Positions 16,505 through 24,788 of a stretch of 26,701 nucleotides of DNA are shown here, piece by piece (position 1 is the stretch's first letter; every line of letters starts with the position of its first letter). A program made the translations under genes and the position numbers. The DNA is from CAZYQW01 sp964649825 (GTDB lineage Bacteria > Planctomycetota > B15-G4 > JADJEK01): NCBI GenBank assembly GCA_964649825.1, contig CAZYQW010000010.1:1-26701 (forward strand), read 5' to 3'. Below the pieces are notes generated by a model. It did no database searches and was not told where the DNA came from. It saw only the letters and a program-made list of their open reading frames with translations.

Positions 16505-18769
16505 GTGGGAAAGAACCTCGTCATCGTGGAGTCGCCGGCCAAGGCCCGCACCATCAACAAGTACCTGGGCAAGGACTTCGTGGTGAAGGCGTCGATGGGC
16601 CACGTCCGGGACCTGCCCAAGGGGAAGCTCGGGATCGACGTCGATCACGACTTCGACACCCAGTACCAGGTGATCCGCACCCGCAGCGACACGGTCAAGG
16701 AGCTCAAGAAGTCGGCCAAGGCGGCCACCACCGTCTACCTCGCACCCGACCCTGACCGCGAGGGCGAAGCGATCGCGTGGCATCTGATCCAGGCGCTCGA
16801 GCTCCCCGAGGAGAAGGTCTTCCGGATCACGTTCAACGAGATCACGAAGCGCGCGGTCCAAGAGGCTCTCCAGCACGCCGGCCGCGTCAAGGACAGCCTC
16901 GTCCAGGCGCAGCAGGCGCGACGCATCCTCGACCGGCTCGTCGGGTACAAGCTCTCGCCCCTCCTTTGGGAGAAGATCGCGCGCGGCCTCTCGGCCGGGC
17001 GGGTCCAGTCGGTCGCGGTTCGCCTCCTCGTCGAGCGCGAAGTGGAAATCCGAGCGTTCCGCCAGGAGGAGTTCTGGCGGATCACCGCGTTCCTGTCCAA
17101 GGCGGGAGCGATCGAGCCGCGCCGGAGGGGCGAGGAGCTGGACGAGAGCGATCCGAACCTCTTCACGGCCGAGCTGAAGCGCAGGGATGGCAAGACGATC
17201 GAGCTGCCGAACGAGACGGTGGCGCAGGAGATCCTCGACGGCCTGTCCGGCCAGGAGTTCAAGGTCACGTCGGTCGAGAAGAAGCGCAAGTCGGTGAAGG
17301 CGCCGCCGCCGTTCACCACCTCGCTCCTGCAGCAGCAGGCGTCGACGCGCCTCCGGTTCTCGGCGAAGAAGACGATGCGCGTGGCGCAGCAGCTCTACGA
17401 GGGCATCGACGTCGGCGGCTCGGACGGGCAGGTCGGACTCATCACGTACATGCGAACCGACTCGTTCCGCCTCGCGAACGAGGCGATCGACGGGATCCGC
17501 AACCTCATCGGCCAGAGCTTCGGAGTGGACTACCTGCCGGGCAACCCGAACGTGTTCGCGGCGCGCAAAGGCGCACAGGAGGCGCACGAGGCGATCCGGC
17601 CGACCGACGTCGATCGCTCGCCCGATCGCCTGAAGGAGCACCTGACCAGCGATCAGTACCGGCTCTACCGGCTGATCTGGGAACGCGTCGTCGCGAGCCA
17701 GATGGCGAACGCGCAGTTCGACCAAACGTCGGTGTCCATCGATGCCGGTCCCTACACGTTCACCACTCGTGGACGCGCGCTCGTGTTCGACGGCCACCTC
17801 AAGATCAGCGGGCTCGAGAAGGGCTCGGGCGAGCAGGACCTGCCGGCGCTTCACGAGGGCGAGGTGCTCGACGTCCAGCGCGTCGACAAGACGCAGCATT
17901 TCACGCAGCCGCCGGCGCGCTACTCGGAAGCAACGTTGGTGAAGGCGCTCGAGAAGAACGGCATCGGCCGGCCGTCGACGTACGCGACGATCCTCTCGAC
18001 GATCCAGGACCGCGGCTACGCGACGCTCGTCGACCGCAAGTTCCATGCGACCGACCTGGGCGAGGTCGTCACCAATTCCCTCGTCCAGCACTTCCCCGAC
18101 ATCTTCAACTACGAGTTCACGGCGGGGATGGAGTCGAAGCTCGATCTCATCGAGGACAAGAAGGCCGAGTGGCTGAAGGTCGTTCGCGACTTCTACGACG
18201 CGTTCTCGCATGACCTCGACAAGGCGTCCGAGACGATGACGAACCTGAAGGTCCAGCCGGCCCCGGACGGCCAAACCTGCCCGACCTGCGGCCGGCCGAT
18301 GCTGCAGCGGTTCAATCGCTTCGGCAAGTTCCTCGGCTGCTCCGGTTATCCCGAGTGCAAGCACATCCAACGGATCGGCAAGGACGGTCAGATCGAGGAG
18401 AAGCGTCCCGAGCCCGAGAAGACCGATGAGGTCTGCGAGAAGTGCGGCAAGCCGATGGTGATCCGCGACGGAAAGCGCGGTCGTTTCATGGCCTGCTCAG
18501 GCTGGCCGAAGTGCAAGAACACCTTCTCGGTCGACGCCGAGGGGAAGCCGATCAAGCCGCGCCTTACGGACGTCGCGTGCGACAAGTGCGCGTCGAAGAT
18601 GATCGTCCGTTTCTCGCGCCGCGGCCCGTTCCTCGGCTGTTCCGCCTACCCCAAGTGTCGCGGCACGAAGCAGCTCCCCCCCGAGATGAAGGAGCAGATC
18701 AAGGCCGAGCACGACCAGGACAAAGCGCGGACGGAAGAAGAGGAGCCCGCGTCGGTGTCGGACGACTGA
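16505..18769 (+). CDS. topA: DNA topoisomerase I
   Basis: The product has 754 residues and is a type IA topoisomerase that relaxes negatively supercoiled DNA. The GTG at 16505 gives the N-terminus GKNLVIVESPAKARTINKYL, which lines up residue for residue with E. coli TopA, placing the catalytic Glu at position 9. An in-frame GTG at 16442 would add 21 unmatched residues. The TOPRIM acidic motif is PDPDREGE (81-88). The active-site tyrosine is Tyr315 in YMRTDS. IGRPSTYA, a conserved core motif, lies near residue 490. Three C-terminal four-cysteine zinc-ribbon repeats begin with CPTCGRPM, CEKCGKPM and CDKCASKM (about 592-716). The last ~35 residues are acidic. A purine-rich stretch (agaagagcaagaa) precedes the start. 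This is an essential housekeeping gene and looks complete. Confidence 0.97.
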   Translation: MGKNLVIVESPAKARTINKYLGKDFVVKASMGHVRDLPKGKLGIDVDHDFDTQYQVIRTRSDTVKELKKSAKAATTVYLAPDPDREGEAIAWHLIQALELPEEKVFRITFNEITKRAVQEALQHAGRVKDSLVQAQQARRILDRLVGYKLSPLLWEKIARGLSAGRVQSVAVRLLVEREVEIRAFRQEEFWRITAFLSKAGAIEPRRRGEELDESDPNLFTAELKRRDGKTIELPNETVAQEILDGLSGQEFKVTSVEKKRKSVKAPPPFTTSLLQQQASTRLRFSAKKTMRVAQQLYEGIDVGGSDGQVGLITYMRTDSFRLANEAIDGIRNLIGQSFGVDYLPGNPNVFAARKGAQEAHEAIRPTDVDRSPDRLKEHLTSDQYRLYRLIWERVVASQMANAQFDQTSVSIDAGPYTFTTRGRALVFDGHLKISGLEKGSGEQDLPALHEGEVLDVQRVDKTQHFTQPPARYSEATLVKALEKNGIGRPSTYATILSTIQDRGYATLVDRKFHATDLGEVVTNSLVQHFPDIFNYEFTAGMESKLDLIEDKKAEWLKVVRDFYDAFSHDLDKASETMTNLKVQPAPDGQTCPTCGRPMLQRFNRFGKFLGCSGYPECKHIQRIGKDGQIEEKRPEPEKTDEVCEKCGKPMVIRDGKRGRFMACSGWPKCKNTFSVDAEGKPIKPRLTDVACDKCASKMIVRFSRRGPFLGCSAYPKCRGTKQLPPEMKEQIKAEHDQDKARTEEEEPASVSDD

Positions 18770-18899
18770 CGAGTCGCCGGGCCGGAAACGAGAGGACGCT
18801 CCTCGCTCCCTAAAGCCCACGCCGCGTTTTCGACGAAGCAAGGGGACGCGCCCGTCGCCGGGCGACCGCAGACCCGTTCTGCTTCGGAGCGAACCGTCC

Positions 18900-19418
18900 A
18901 TGTCCAGACCTCCTCGGGGTTTCACCGTGATCGAGATGATCGTCGTGGTGGCGATCGTCATCGCCCTCGCCGGCATCGTGGTTCCGGTCGTCACGAACGA
19001 GCTCGAAGACGCGAAGATGACCGACGCCCGCGCGACGGTGAATCGGATCTCGACCGCCATCACGCAGCACATCAAGGACACGTCGTTCCCCCCGACCGGC
19101 AAGAACGGGAAGTTCAGCTTCCACTACCTCTACTCGACCGGCACGACGCCCGCGGGCAACAAGTTCGCGTCGGGCAGCTCGACGTCGCTCGAAAACTTCC
19201 TCGCGAAGAACAAGTTCGGCACGAGCGATTGGAAGGGTCCGTACCTGCAGGAGATCGGCACCGATCCGTGGGGATCACGCTACCTCGTCAACACGCACGG
19301 CTTCTTCAGCAACACCGAACGCGTGTGGGTGCTCTCGGCCGGCCCGGACAAGCGCGTCGACACTCTGGCCACGGACACGGTTCCGAAGGGTGACGACGTC
19401 GCGCTCTTCCTCGAGTAG
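18900..19418 (+). CDS. Type II secretion/type IV pilus pseudopilin, GspG-like
   Basis: The product has 172 residues. The class III signal is textbook: a short basic leader MSRPPRG, prepilin peptidase cleavage after Gly7, then FTVIEMIVVVAIVIALAGIV with Glu at +5 of the mature protein. A long N-terminal helix continues into the globular domain (ATVNRISTAITQHI). Near the C-terminus, TDPWGSRYLVNT and VLSAGPDKRVDT match the conserved GspG calcium-loop region (DPWGxPY and SxGPDG). Major pseudopilins of this kind form the piston-like fibre of the type II secretion system. No other gsp or pil gene is next to it, so it is a lone gene and may serve a system encoded elsewhere. GGAG lies 11 nt before the ATG. 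Confidence 0.85.
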   Translation: MSRPPRGFTVIEMIVVVAIVIALAGIVVPVVTNELEDAKMTDARATVNRISTAITQHIKDTSFPPTGKNGKFSFHYLYSTGTTPAGNKFASGSSTSLENFLAKNKFGTSDWKGPYLQEIGTDPWGSRYLVNTHGFFSNTERVWVLSAGPDKRVDTLATDTVPKGDDVALFLE

Positions 19419-19432
19419 CGCGACGGCCGATC

Positions 19433-19450
19433 GTGAAGCTCCGGCTTCGC
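19433..19450. terminator. Hairpin between convergent genes
   Basis: gtgaagc (19433-19439) and gcttcgc (19444-19450) form a 7-bp stem with one G-T pair around a tccg tetraloop. It sits in the 50-nt space between the pseudopilin stop and the stop of the minus-strand gene, where a shared terminator is expected. There is no T run on either side. Confidence 0.3.
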
Positions 19451-19468
19451 TCCCGCGGCTGACGGCGC

Positions 19469-19834
19469 TCACGGCGCGAGCTCGCGAAGCGCGTCGACCA
19501 GTGCGGTCCCTTCCTCCGCCATCGCGTGGTGCCAAGCAAGCGCCATCGCCGGCTTCCACGCGGCGCGGCCCAGCACGCGCGCGAACGACTTCATGATCGA
19601 GTCGGCCAGCTCCTCCGCGTCAGCGTCGGTGGCGCCTCCGAAGGTCGCCTCGAGGTCGCCGGCCGCGAAGCGCTCGATCGTGGACACCATCGCCGACGGG
19701 TCCGCGGCGGCGGCGGCGCCGAGCAGGGCCGGATGGCGGCGTTTCAGGTCCTGGGCGAGATCCTGCCCGAACGCGTCGCGACGATCCTTCAGGCGCGCCA
19801 CGCTTGCCCTCAACGATTCCCGGTCAGTGCTCAT
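19469..19834 (-). CDS. Small all-helical protein, unknown
   Basis: The product has 121 residues, is predicted cytoplasmic and mostly alpha-helical, and is rich in alanine. Visible pieces are LRASVARLKDRRDAFGQDL, DLKRRHPALLG, and a final helix pair with Trp and two His residues (AAWKPAMALAWHHAMAEEG). The layout of helices and the Trp-His-His stretch faintly recall a globin-like fold, but I see no convincing haem-binding proximal histidine in place, so I leave it unnamed. The ATG at 19834 is preferred over upstream in-frame codons because the upstream sequence holds a plausible promoter on this strand (19859-19887) and hairpins. It is divergent from the Xaa-Pro aminopeptidase gene and convergent with the pseudopilin gene. 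Confidence 0.55.
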   Translation of the reverse strand: MSTDRESLRASVARLKDRRDAFGQDLAQDLKRRHPALLGAAAAADPSAMVSTIERFAAGDLEATFGGATDADAEELADSIMKSFARVLGRAAWKPAMALAWHHAMAEEGTALVDALRELAP

Positions 19835-19863
19835 TGGCTTCGGTTCCCGATCGACGGAATAAT
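19834..19863 (+). promoter_or_regulatory. Possible promoter toward the Xaa-Pro aminopeptidase gene
   Basis: TTGGCT (19834-19839) and AATAAT (19858-19863, 5 of 6 matches to TATAAT) are 18 nt apart. Transcription from here would give a leader of about 150 nt containing two hairpins before the ATG at 20019. It overlaps the minus-strand promoter call, so the two could compete. Confidence 0.35.
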
Positions 19864-19887
19864 GGGTCCAACGCGGTAGGACCGCAA
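19859..19887 (-). promoter_or_regulatory. Possible promoter of the small minus-strand gene
   Basis: On the minus strand, TTGCGG (19887-19882) and CATTAT (19864-19859, 4 of 6 matches) are spaced 17 nt apart. The predicted leader before the ATG at 19834 is under 20 nt. The -10 is almost the mirror image of the plus-strand -10 at the same place. Confidence 0.35.
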
Positions 19888-19890
19888 CCG

Positions 19891-19914
19891 AAAAAGCGCA
19901 CGGCACGTGTGCGC
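19891..19914 (-). terminator. Intrinsic-terminator-like hairpin with T5 on the minus strand
   Basis: gcgcac (19896-19901) pairs with gtgcgc (19909-19914) around a 7-nt loop; on the minus strand the stem is followed directly by TTTTT (19895-19891). No minus-strand gene ends here. It would block antisense transcripts entering the small gene's promoter, or act in the leader of a longer transcript. Confidence 0.35.
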
Positions 19915-19942
19915 CTGAGGGCGCGGTCACGTGTCGGGTGGA

Positions 19943-19985
19943 CAGGCTTCGAGTTCTTCGCGGCACGCGAAGAACTCGAAGCCTG
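19943..19985. repeat. Perfect 20-bp inverted repeat with a 3-nt loop
   Basis: caggcttcgagttcttcgcg at 19943-19962 is followed by gca and then by its exact reverse complement at 19966-19985: 20 of 20 pairs. It lies between two divergent genes, 33 nt before the aminopeptidase ATG. No T run follows on either strand, so it is not a standard terminator. Candidate roles are a leader-RNA hairpin, a dimer-binding operator, or a copy of a dispersed palindromic (REP-like) element; no second copy exists in this window that I could find. Confidence 0.9.
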
Positions 19986-20018
19986 GAACCCAACGCTACA
20001 CGATCGCGAAAGGCGACG

Positions 20019-21827
20019 ATGTCGATTCCCGAACGTCTGACGGGTCTCCGCGCCGCGATGCGCGACCACGGATTGACGCACTACCTCGTCCCGAGTGCGG
20101 ACGAGCACATCAACGAGTATCTCCCGGTGTGGCGCGAGCGGCGCGCGTGGGCGTCCGGGTTCACGGGTTCGGCCGGCGACCTCCTGCTCGCCCTCGCCGA
20201 AGACGAGACGTTCCTGTTCACCGACGGTCGCTACCACTTGCAGGCCGAGGAACAGCTCGAGGGGTCGGGGATCGGGCTGAAGAAGGTTGGACAGAAGGAC
20301 GTGAAGGGGCTCGGAGAGACGCTCGAGGAGCTCGCCAAACGGCATGGTACGGCGATGAAGCTCGGCTACGACGCCGCCGTCCTCGCGATCGACGCCGAGG
20401 CCTCCCTCCGCAAGCGCATCGAGCCGCACGGAGCCGGTTTCGACGCGGTGGCAGGCAACCTCGTCGATGGGCTCTGGACCGATCGGCCGACGCCGCCGGA
20501 GACCCGGCTGATCGCCTGCCCGGCCGAATGGACCGGCGCCGACCTCGCCGCCAAAGCGCGAACGCTGCGCGAAGAGCTCGCCAAGCTCGACGCCGACGCG
20601 ATCGCCGTCGTCCGTCTCGACCAGATCGCATGGTTCACGAACCTGCGCTCGACCGACGACGTGCCGTACAACCCCGTCTTCGAGTCGTTTCTCTACGTCG
20701 ACGGCGCCGGCGTCCATCTCTTCCTGCGGGCGCCGGATCGACGGCTGCCCGACGGCTTCGGCGCGGCCGTCGCCGGCTTCGCGATGCACCCGTACGACGC
20801 GTTCGTCGACTTCCTGCGCGACCTCGGCGGCGGGCGCGTCCTTGTCGATCCCGAGCGCACGACGGCCGCGATCCTCGCTGCCCTGGTGAAGAACCAGCGC
20901 GTCAAGGTGGTGCGCGGGCTGAGTCCGATCGAGAGCAGGAAGGCGATCAAGAACGCGACCGAGCTGGAGTGCATGCGGCGCGCGAACTTGATGGCGAGCG
21001 TCGCGAAGACCCGCGCGCTGATCTGGCTCGACAAGCGCGTCGCAGCCGGCGACGTCGTCACCGAGCGTTCGTTCAAGGAGAGGATCGAGAGCTACTACGC
21101 CGAGATCGATGGCTTTCGCGGCCTCTCGTTCAACACGATCTCGTCGACGGGTCCGCACGGCGCAATCATCCACTACGGCGCGGCGGACGAGACGCCGCTC
21201 GAGAAGGGCGACCTGTTCCTCATCGACTCGGGCATTCAGATGGACGGCGGCACGACCGACGACACGCGAACCGTCCTGGTCGGCGAAGGAACCGACGAGC
21301 AACGCCGGAAGTACACCCTCGTGCTGAAGGGTCACATCCACGCCGCGCGCCAGGTGTTTCCGGAGGGGACGGCGGGCGCGGCGATCGATGCGATCACGCG
21401 CGCGCCGCTTTGGTCGGACGCGCTCAACTACGACCACGGCACCGGCCACGGCGTCGGCGCGTTCCTGAACGTCCACGAGGGTCCGTTCGGCATCGCCGAG
21501 ACGAAGCGGCGCGGGTACGCGGCGCGTGCGCTCGAGCCGGGCATGATCACCTCGATCGAGCCAGGCTACTACGAGAAGACGTTCGGCGGCGTACGCCTCG
21601 AGAACCTGTACACCGTCGAGGCTCGCCAGGTCGGAGACGGCTCGCGCGCGTGGCATGGGTTCGCGGCGCTCACATGGATTCCATTCGACCGGCGGCTCAT
21701 CGTCCGCTCGCTCCTCGACGAGGCCGATCGCGCCTGGCTCGACGGGTACCACGCGGAGTGCCGGGCGCGCCTCGAGCCGCACCTGGACGAGGTCGAGCGC
21801 GACGCGCTGCGAACGATGACGGCGTGA
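20019..21827 (+). CDS. Xaa-Pro aminopeptidase, M24B family (APP1-like, long form)
   Basis: The product has 602 residues. It removes the first residue from peptides with proline in second position. Two creatinase-like N-terminal domains (residues 1-~310, including the typical PSADEHINEY and FTGSAGDLLL) are followed by the pita-bread catalytic domain. All five metal ligands are present: Asp403 (LIDSG), Asp414 (DDTRT), His477 (GTGHGVG), Glu514 (SIEPGYY) and Glu528 (RLENLY). The size and the three-domain layout match the eukaryotic-type cytosolic APP1 rather than the shorter E. coli PepP. There is no signal peptide, so it acts in the cytoplasm. The ATG at 20019 follows an AAAGG ribosome-binding site and begins the homology. 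The gene is divergent from the small helical-protein gene and preceded by the perfect inverted repeat. Confidence 0.93.
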   Translation: MSIPERLTGLRAAMRDHGLTHYLVPSADEHINEYLPVWRERRAWASGFTGSAGDLLLALAEDETFLFTDGRYHLQAEEQLEGSGIGLKKVGQKDVKGLGETLEELAKRHGTAMKLGYDAAVLAIDAEASLRKRIEPHGAGFDAVAGNLVDGLWTDRPTPPETRLIACPAEWTGADLAAKARTLREELAKLDADAIAVVRLDQIAWFTNLRSTDDVPYNPVFESFLYVDGAGVHLFLRAPDRRLPDGFGAAVAGFAMHPYDAFVDFLRDLGGGRVLVDPERTTAAILAALVKNQRVKVVRGLSPIESRKAIKNATELECMRRANLMASVAKTRALIWLDKRVAAGDVVTERSFKERIESYYAEIDGFRGLSFNTISSTGPHGAIIHYGAADETPLEKGDLFLIDSGIQMDGGTTDDTRTVLVGEGTDEQRRKYTLVLKGHIHAARQVFPEGTAGAAIDAITRAPLWSDALNYDHGTGHGVGAFLNVHEGPFGIAETKRRGYAARALEPGMITSIEPGYYEKTFGGVRLENLYTVEARQVGDGSRAWHGFAALTWIPFDRRLIVRSLLDEADRAWLDGYHAECRARLEPHLDEVERDALRTMTA

Positions 21828-21915
21828 GCGCTCCGCCCTCGCGGGCCGACGGACTCGGGATCGCCCGAAGGAGGACGATCCGAGCGATCGGCGACGAAGG
21901 CACGTCAGGGCCGCG

Positions 21916-22920
21916 TCAGCCGTCTTCGGTTCGACGCTTCACGTACTCGAGCACCGCCACGGCGATCCGGTCGATCGCCTCGGCTTGATCGATGCGGCCG
22001 TCGAGGTACTCGGTCCAGATCGGCCGCTCGATGTCCACCACTCGCTGGACCTTCGGGTAATACCCCTCCACGTCGCCGTAGTGCTGGTGCTCCGGGTCGA
22101 CGATCCTCCGGATCGTCTCGCCGGCTTGGATGAACATGATCGTGTGAGGCACGTCGCGGAGGAGCCCGTCGCGGGGGCTCATGCCCCCTTCGACGAGCCG
22201 CTCGCGCAGGATCTCGAGCGCCGACTTCCCCTCTTCGGTCGAGACGTCGAGCGCGTGCGTCGCTTCGTGGAGCATCGTTTCGTAGAGAACGGTTCCCTCA
22301 TGGCGCTCGACGGCCATGAAGCAAAGGCCGCCGCCGGCGGGATGGCGGATCGTGAACGCCCCCGGCCATTGAGCCCGCATCACGAGGTAGGTCGGGATCG
22401 GCCGGCGCGGGTCCGTCATGCCGAGCGACTTCAACATGAACGCGAAGCACTCCGCCTCCTTGGGCGTGAAGTCACGCTCGATCTCGGCCGCGACTCGCCG
22501 CAGGTGTGCTTCGTGCCCGGGCCAAAGGTCCTTCAGGTACGCGTCGAACGTCGCTTCGACCGCTCGGCCGAGCTCCGTCGCGTCGGCATGGACGTCGACG
22601 GCCTGACCGCCGAACAGGCGGATCTTCCGGATCTCGTCGAATCGCTCGCGCAGCTCCGCCGGCGTGGTCGCGTTCACGAGTTGACGATCGAGCGGCCCCC
22701 ACGCGAGCGTGCCGCCGAGCTTCTCCTGGAGCGGCTTCGCCGCGGCGACGGCCGGTTCGAACGCCGCCGGCAGTTCGACCCCGTCCTTGGTGGAAGCCGC
22801 GTACCGCACCAGATGGAAGTACGTCGCGAGGGGGTCGATCCGCAGATCGAGCCGCGTCACGGCGGACGCGGATTCCTCGAGGGCGGCTCCCAGCAAACAG
22901 GTCATCGCAACAAGGAACAT
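21916..22920 (-). CDS. Secreted HExxH metallopeptidase-like protein
   Basis: The product has 334 residues. MFLVAMTCLLGAALEESASA is a signal peptide, so the protein is exported. A zincin-type motif HEATH (218-222, in ETMLHEATHALD) supplies two histidines and the catalytic Glu; a downstream Glu that could be the third ligand lies in the helices after it, but I cannot pick it with certainty. The N-terminal ~150 residues are helical. The sequence FYMAV-like strand FMAVERHEGTVLYETML leads into the motif as in other zincins, where the edge strand is followed by the active-site helix. GGAGAGAC eight nt before the ATG is a good ribosome-binding site. The gene lies downstream of another secreted-protein gene on the same strand, separated by a terminator. 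The substrate is unknown. Confidence 0.65.
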   Translation of the reverse strand: MFLVAMTCLLGAALEESASAVTRLDLRIDPLATYFHLVRYAASTKDGVELPAAFEPAVAAAKPLQEKLGGTLAWGPLDRQLVNATTPAELRERFDEIRKIRLFGGQAVDVHADATELGRAVEATFDAYLKDLWPGHEAHLRRVAAEIERDFTPKEAECFAFMLKSLGMTDPRRPIPTYLVMRAQWPGAFTIRHPAGGGLCFMAVERHEGTVLYETMLHEATHALDVSTEEGKSALEILRERLVEGGMSPRDGLLRDVPHTIMFIQAGETIRRIVDPEHQHYGDVEGYYPKVQRVVDIERPIWTEYLDGRIDQAEAIDRIAVAVLEYVKRRTEDG

Positions 22921-23065
22921 CCGAGTCTCTCCATCAGCGCTCTGATGCAGAGAGTACGTCCCTGAGGCGCGACCGTGAGACCACCATCCAGCTTCTCCTG
23001 CGTGTCGGTGCGGGTGCGTCTTGCGCCTTTCGCCTCGCACCGGTCGAAAGCGCCGCCGACGCAAA

Positions 23066-23110
23066 CGGAGAAACGCCGGCGAAGCCGCGCTCGAGGCGCC
23101 TTCGCCGGCG
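23066..23110 (-). terminator. Intrinsic terminator after the Cys-rich secreted protein gene
   Basis: cgccggcgaag (23074-23084) and cttcgccggcg (23100-23110) form a perfect 11-bp stem with a 15-nt loop. On the minus strand the stem is followed by GTTTCTCCGTTTG, a T-rich tail. It starts 40 nt after the stop codon at 23151. Confidence 0.6.
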
Positions 23111-23150
23111 GATGCAGGACGGTGTCCTCCGCGAACGAGCGAACCGTCGT

Positions 23151-24404
23151 TCAGGGCGTGTTGACGTAGATCACGTGCTCGGTCGGACGGATGCTTCCGA
23201 CGAGAGGCAGCGGATGCGGGCCCGCGAGCGGAGCGCTGTAGTTGTCGGCGAGGTCGGTGAACGTCATGGCCGGACCGGGAATCGGCGAGATCACTGGAAA
23301 GCCCTGCGCCGTCGTCGCGCCGTAGAACACCTCGAACGTATCGCCGACGGTGCAGGAGTCGTGGTAGCGGAAGAGTCCCTCGTCGACCCAGACGCATTCG
23401 GGGCCCGGATACGACATCGGGGAGCCGGCCACGCCGACCCAGCACCCGAGGCTCGTCTGCACCATGTGCGGCCACGGGAGCGTCGGAAACGCGATCGCCT
23501 GCGAGTTGAAGCGGCTCGGCTGGCCGGTGACGTCCGGGCAGGAACCGATTCCGTTGAAGACGGTCAGCGTCTGCTGCGCGATCGCGGGCGTGAGCGGGCA
23601 GAGACAGGCGGTGATCAACGGGTTCAGTCCGCCCTGAACGACACGCTCCTCGACGGTGCAGAGACCCACCGCGTTGGTGACGTTGCGCAGCGCGCCGTTG
23701 ATGATCGGCCCGCCCGGCGCGGGCAGGTTCATCGGGACGAACGGGGTCGCGCTCGTGTGCGGCGCGACGACCGCGAACGACAGGCTCGGAAGCGCCGCGC
23801 CCGGAAAGTCCGAGATGCCGGGCTTGTGGGCGAGGAAGTCACACGCGGTCCAGAGTGCCAGCGCGTTCTCGAACGCGACCGGTCCGCTGCAGCGCGCCGC
23901 GTAGTCGACGTAACCGTAGAAGAAGTTCTGCGGGTACTGCGCCAGCGGGAGGAAACAGGTCGCGACGCCCGGAGTGACGACCGACTTCATGTCGACCTTG
24001 GCCACGAAGCGCCAGACCTGATACTGGATGTTGTTGCCGACCTCGGCCCACGTGCGGGTGTAGTCGAGCTTCGCCTTGCCGACGAGGACCACGGTGCCGG
24101 TGATCGCCTCGTAGACGGTCACGTCGCTCTTGTACTGGCCGCAGGAGACGAGCTGGGGTGGGGAGAACTCGACCTTCAGCTCTTCCTTCTGATTCGGAGT
24201 GCACTCCTTCCAGCAGACGCCGAGACCGGGCAGCGAGATTCCCGGGAACGGCGGGAGGTTCGCCTGAATCGGCTGACAACACTGGCCTTGATCCAGGTTG
24301 TCGTCGCCGAAACACAATGGTTGTCCCTGGCTCGGGCGGGAGAACGGCATCGCCACGACGACCGAGAAGAGCGCAAGGCGTGCAGTCTGAAGAACGGTTC
24401 GCAT
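23151..24404 (-). CDS. Cys-rich secreted protein, unknown family
   Basis: The product has 417 residues. The N-terminus (MRTVLQTARLALFSVVVAMP, then SRPSQGQ) is a signal peptide. The mature protein contains 16 cysteines, an even number that suits disulphide bonding outside the cytoplasm, with paired clusters such as QCCQ, VCWKEC and CLCP. It is rich in Pro, Phe and Tyr and has no transmembrane segment beyond the signal peptide, no repeats and no metal or nucleotide motif that I recognise. AGGA about 12 nt before the ATG serves as ribosome-binding site. It is followed by a strong intrinsic terminator, so it is transcribed alone. It is divergent from the aldolase gene, with 384 nt between them. 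I cannot assign a function; a cell-surface or secreted structural role is one possibility. Confidence 0.7.
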   Translation of the reverse strand: MRTVLQTARLALFSVVVAMPFSRPSQGQPLCFGDDNLDQGQCCQPIQANLPPFPGISLPGLGVCWKECTPNQKEELKVEFSPPQLVSCGQYKSDVTVYEAITGTVVLVGKAKLDYTRTWAEVGNNIQYQVWRFVAKVDMKSVVTPGVATCFLPLAQYPQNFFYGYVDYAARCSGPVAFENALALWTACDFLAHKPGISDFPGAALPSLSFAVVAPHTSATPFVPMNLPAPGGPIINGALRNVTNAVGLCTVEERVVQGGLNPLITACLCPLTPAIAQQTLTVFNGIGSCPDVTGQPSRFNSQAIAFPTLPWPHMVQTSLGCWVGVAGSPMSYPGPECVWVDEGLFRYHDSCTVGDTFEVFYGATTAQGFPVISPIPGPAMTFTDLADNYSAPLAGPHPLPLVGSIRPTEHVIYVNTP

Positions 24405-24788
24405 CACGGGGTTCCTTCCTGAGGGTTCTGGAGTTCGCCGAGTCGGTCGACGCGCGGGGGTCGCGCATCGCGCTCGGTCGGTCGCGAGGTGGTAAAACAA
24501 CCACCGTGCCGCTCGATGCAAATGCCACAAGTAGAGATCAGAACGATGTTTCCGGATGCGTCCGTGCGCTCTCCGTCCCGGCGCCGAATCGTTCCGCGAC
24601 ATCGTTTCGGAGCCCGGTGCCGCGAAATGCGGCAGACCATTCCGGAGCGAACTCGCCGGCGGAGTTTGCATCGTGCCGGGTTCTGCTGCGCCGTCCGACC
24701 GGAGAGAATCGGTATCCGCCGGAACCGAACCTCGGAAACGATCCTTGCGTCGAATCCCCGGCAACGGCTCGAACGGAGGAAGCCACCC
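24405..24788. other. 384-nt divergent intergenic region
   Basis: This lies between the Cys-rich protein gene (minus) and the aldolase gene (plus). It must hold promoters for both, but I see no -35/-10 pair good enough to call. It contains one short perfect inverted repeat (24488-24505) and, at its right end, the aldolase ribosome-binding site (cggagga). Open frames through it are extensions of the neighbouring genes without starts of their own. Confidence 0.5.
24488..24505. promoter_or_regulatory. 6-bp inverted repeat, possible operator
   Basis: ggtggt and accacc flank the 6-nt centre aaaaca, a layout typical of dimeric repressor sites. It lies 84 nt upstream of the Cys-rich protein gene and 284 nt upstream of the aldolase gene. 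A stem this short can be chance. Confidence 0.3.

Noticed and set aside
16256..18370. 704-codon minus-strand open frame opposite topA
   Set aside because: Shadow of topA; composition only, no motif.
19469..19834. Small helical protein as a haem globin
   Set aside because: The helix pattern is suggestive but no convincing proximal histidine and no conserved Phe at the expected place were found.
7377..21827. A proline-metabolism cluster (proline dehydrogenase, proS and Xaa-Pro aminopeptidase in one window)
   Set aside because: The first two are dead fragments and the aminopeptidase is over 12 kb away behind topA, so a functional cluster is not supported.
21828..21915. Shared terminator between the aminopeptidase and metallopeptidase genes
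   Set aside because: An imperfect stem (ctcgg-gatcg with cgatc-cgag) is present but has a bulge and no T run on either strand.
23151..24404. Cys-rich protein as a TraU-like conjugation protein
   Set aside because: Size and cysteine content are similar, but the characteristic motifs do not line up and no conjugation genes are nearby.
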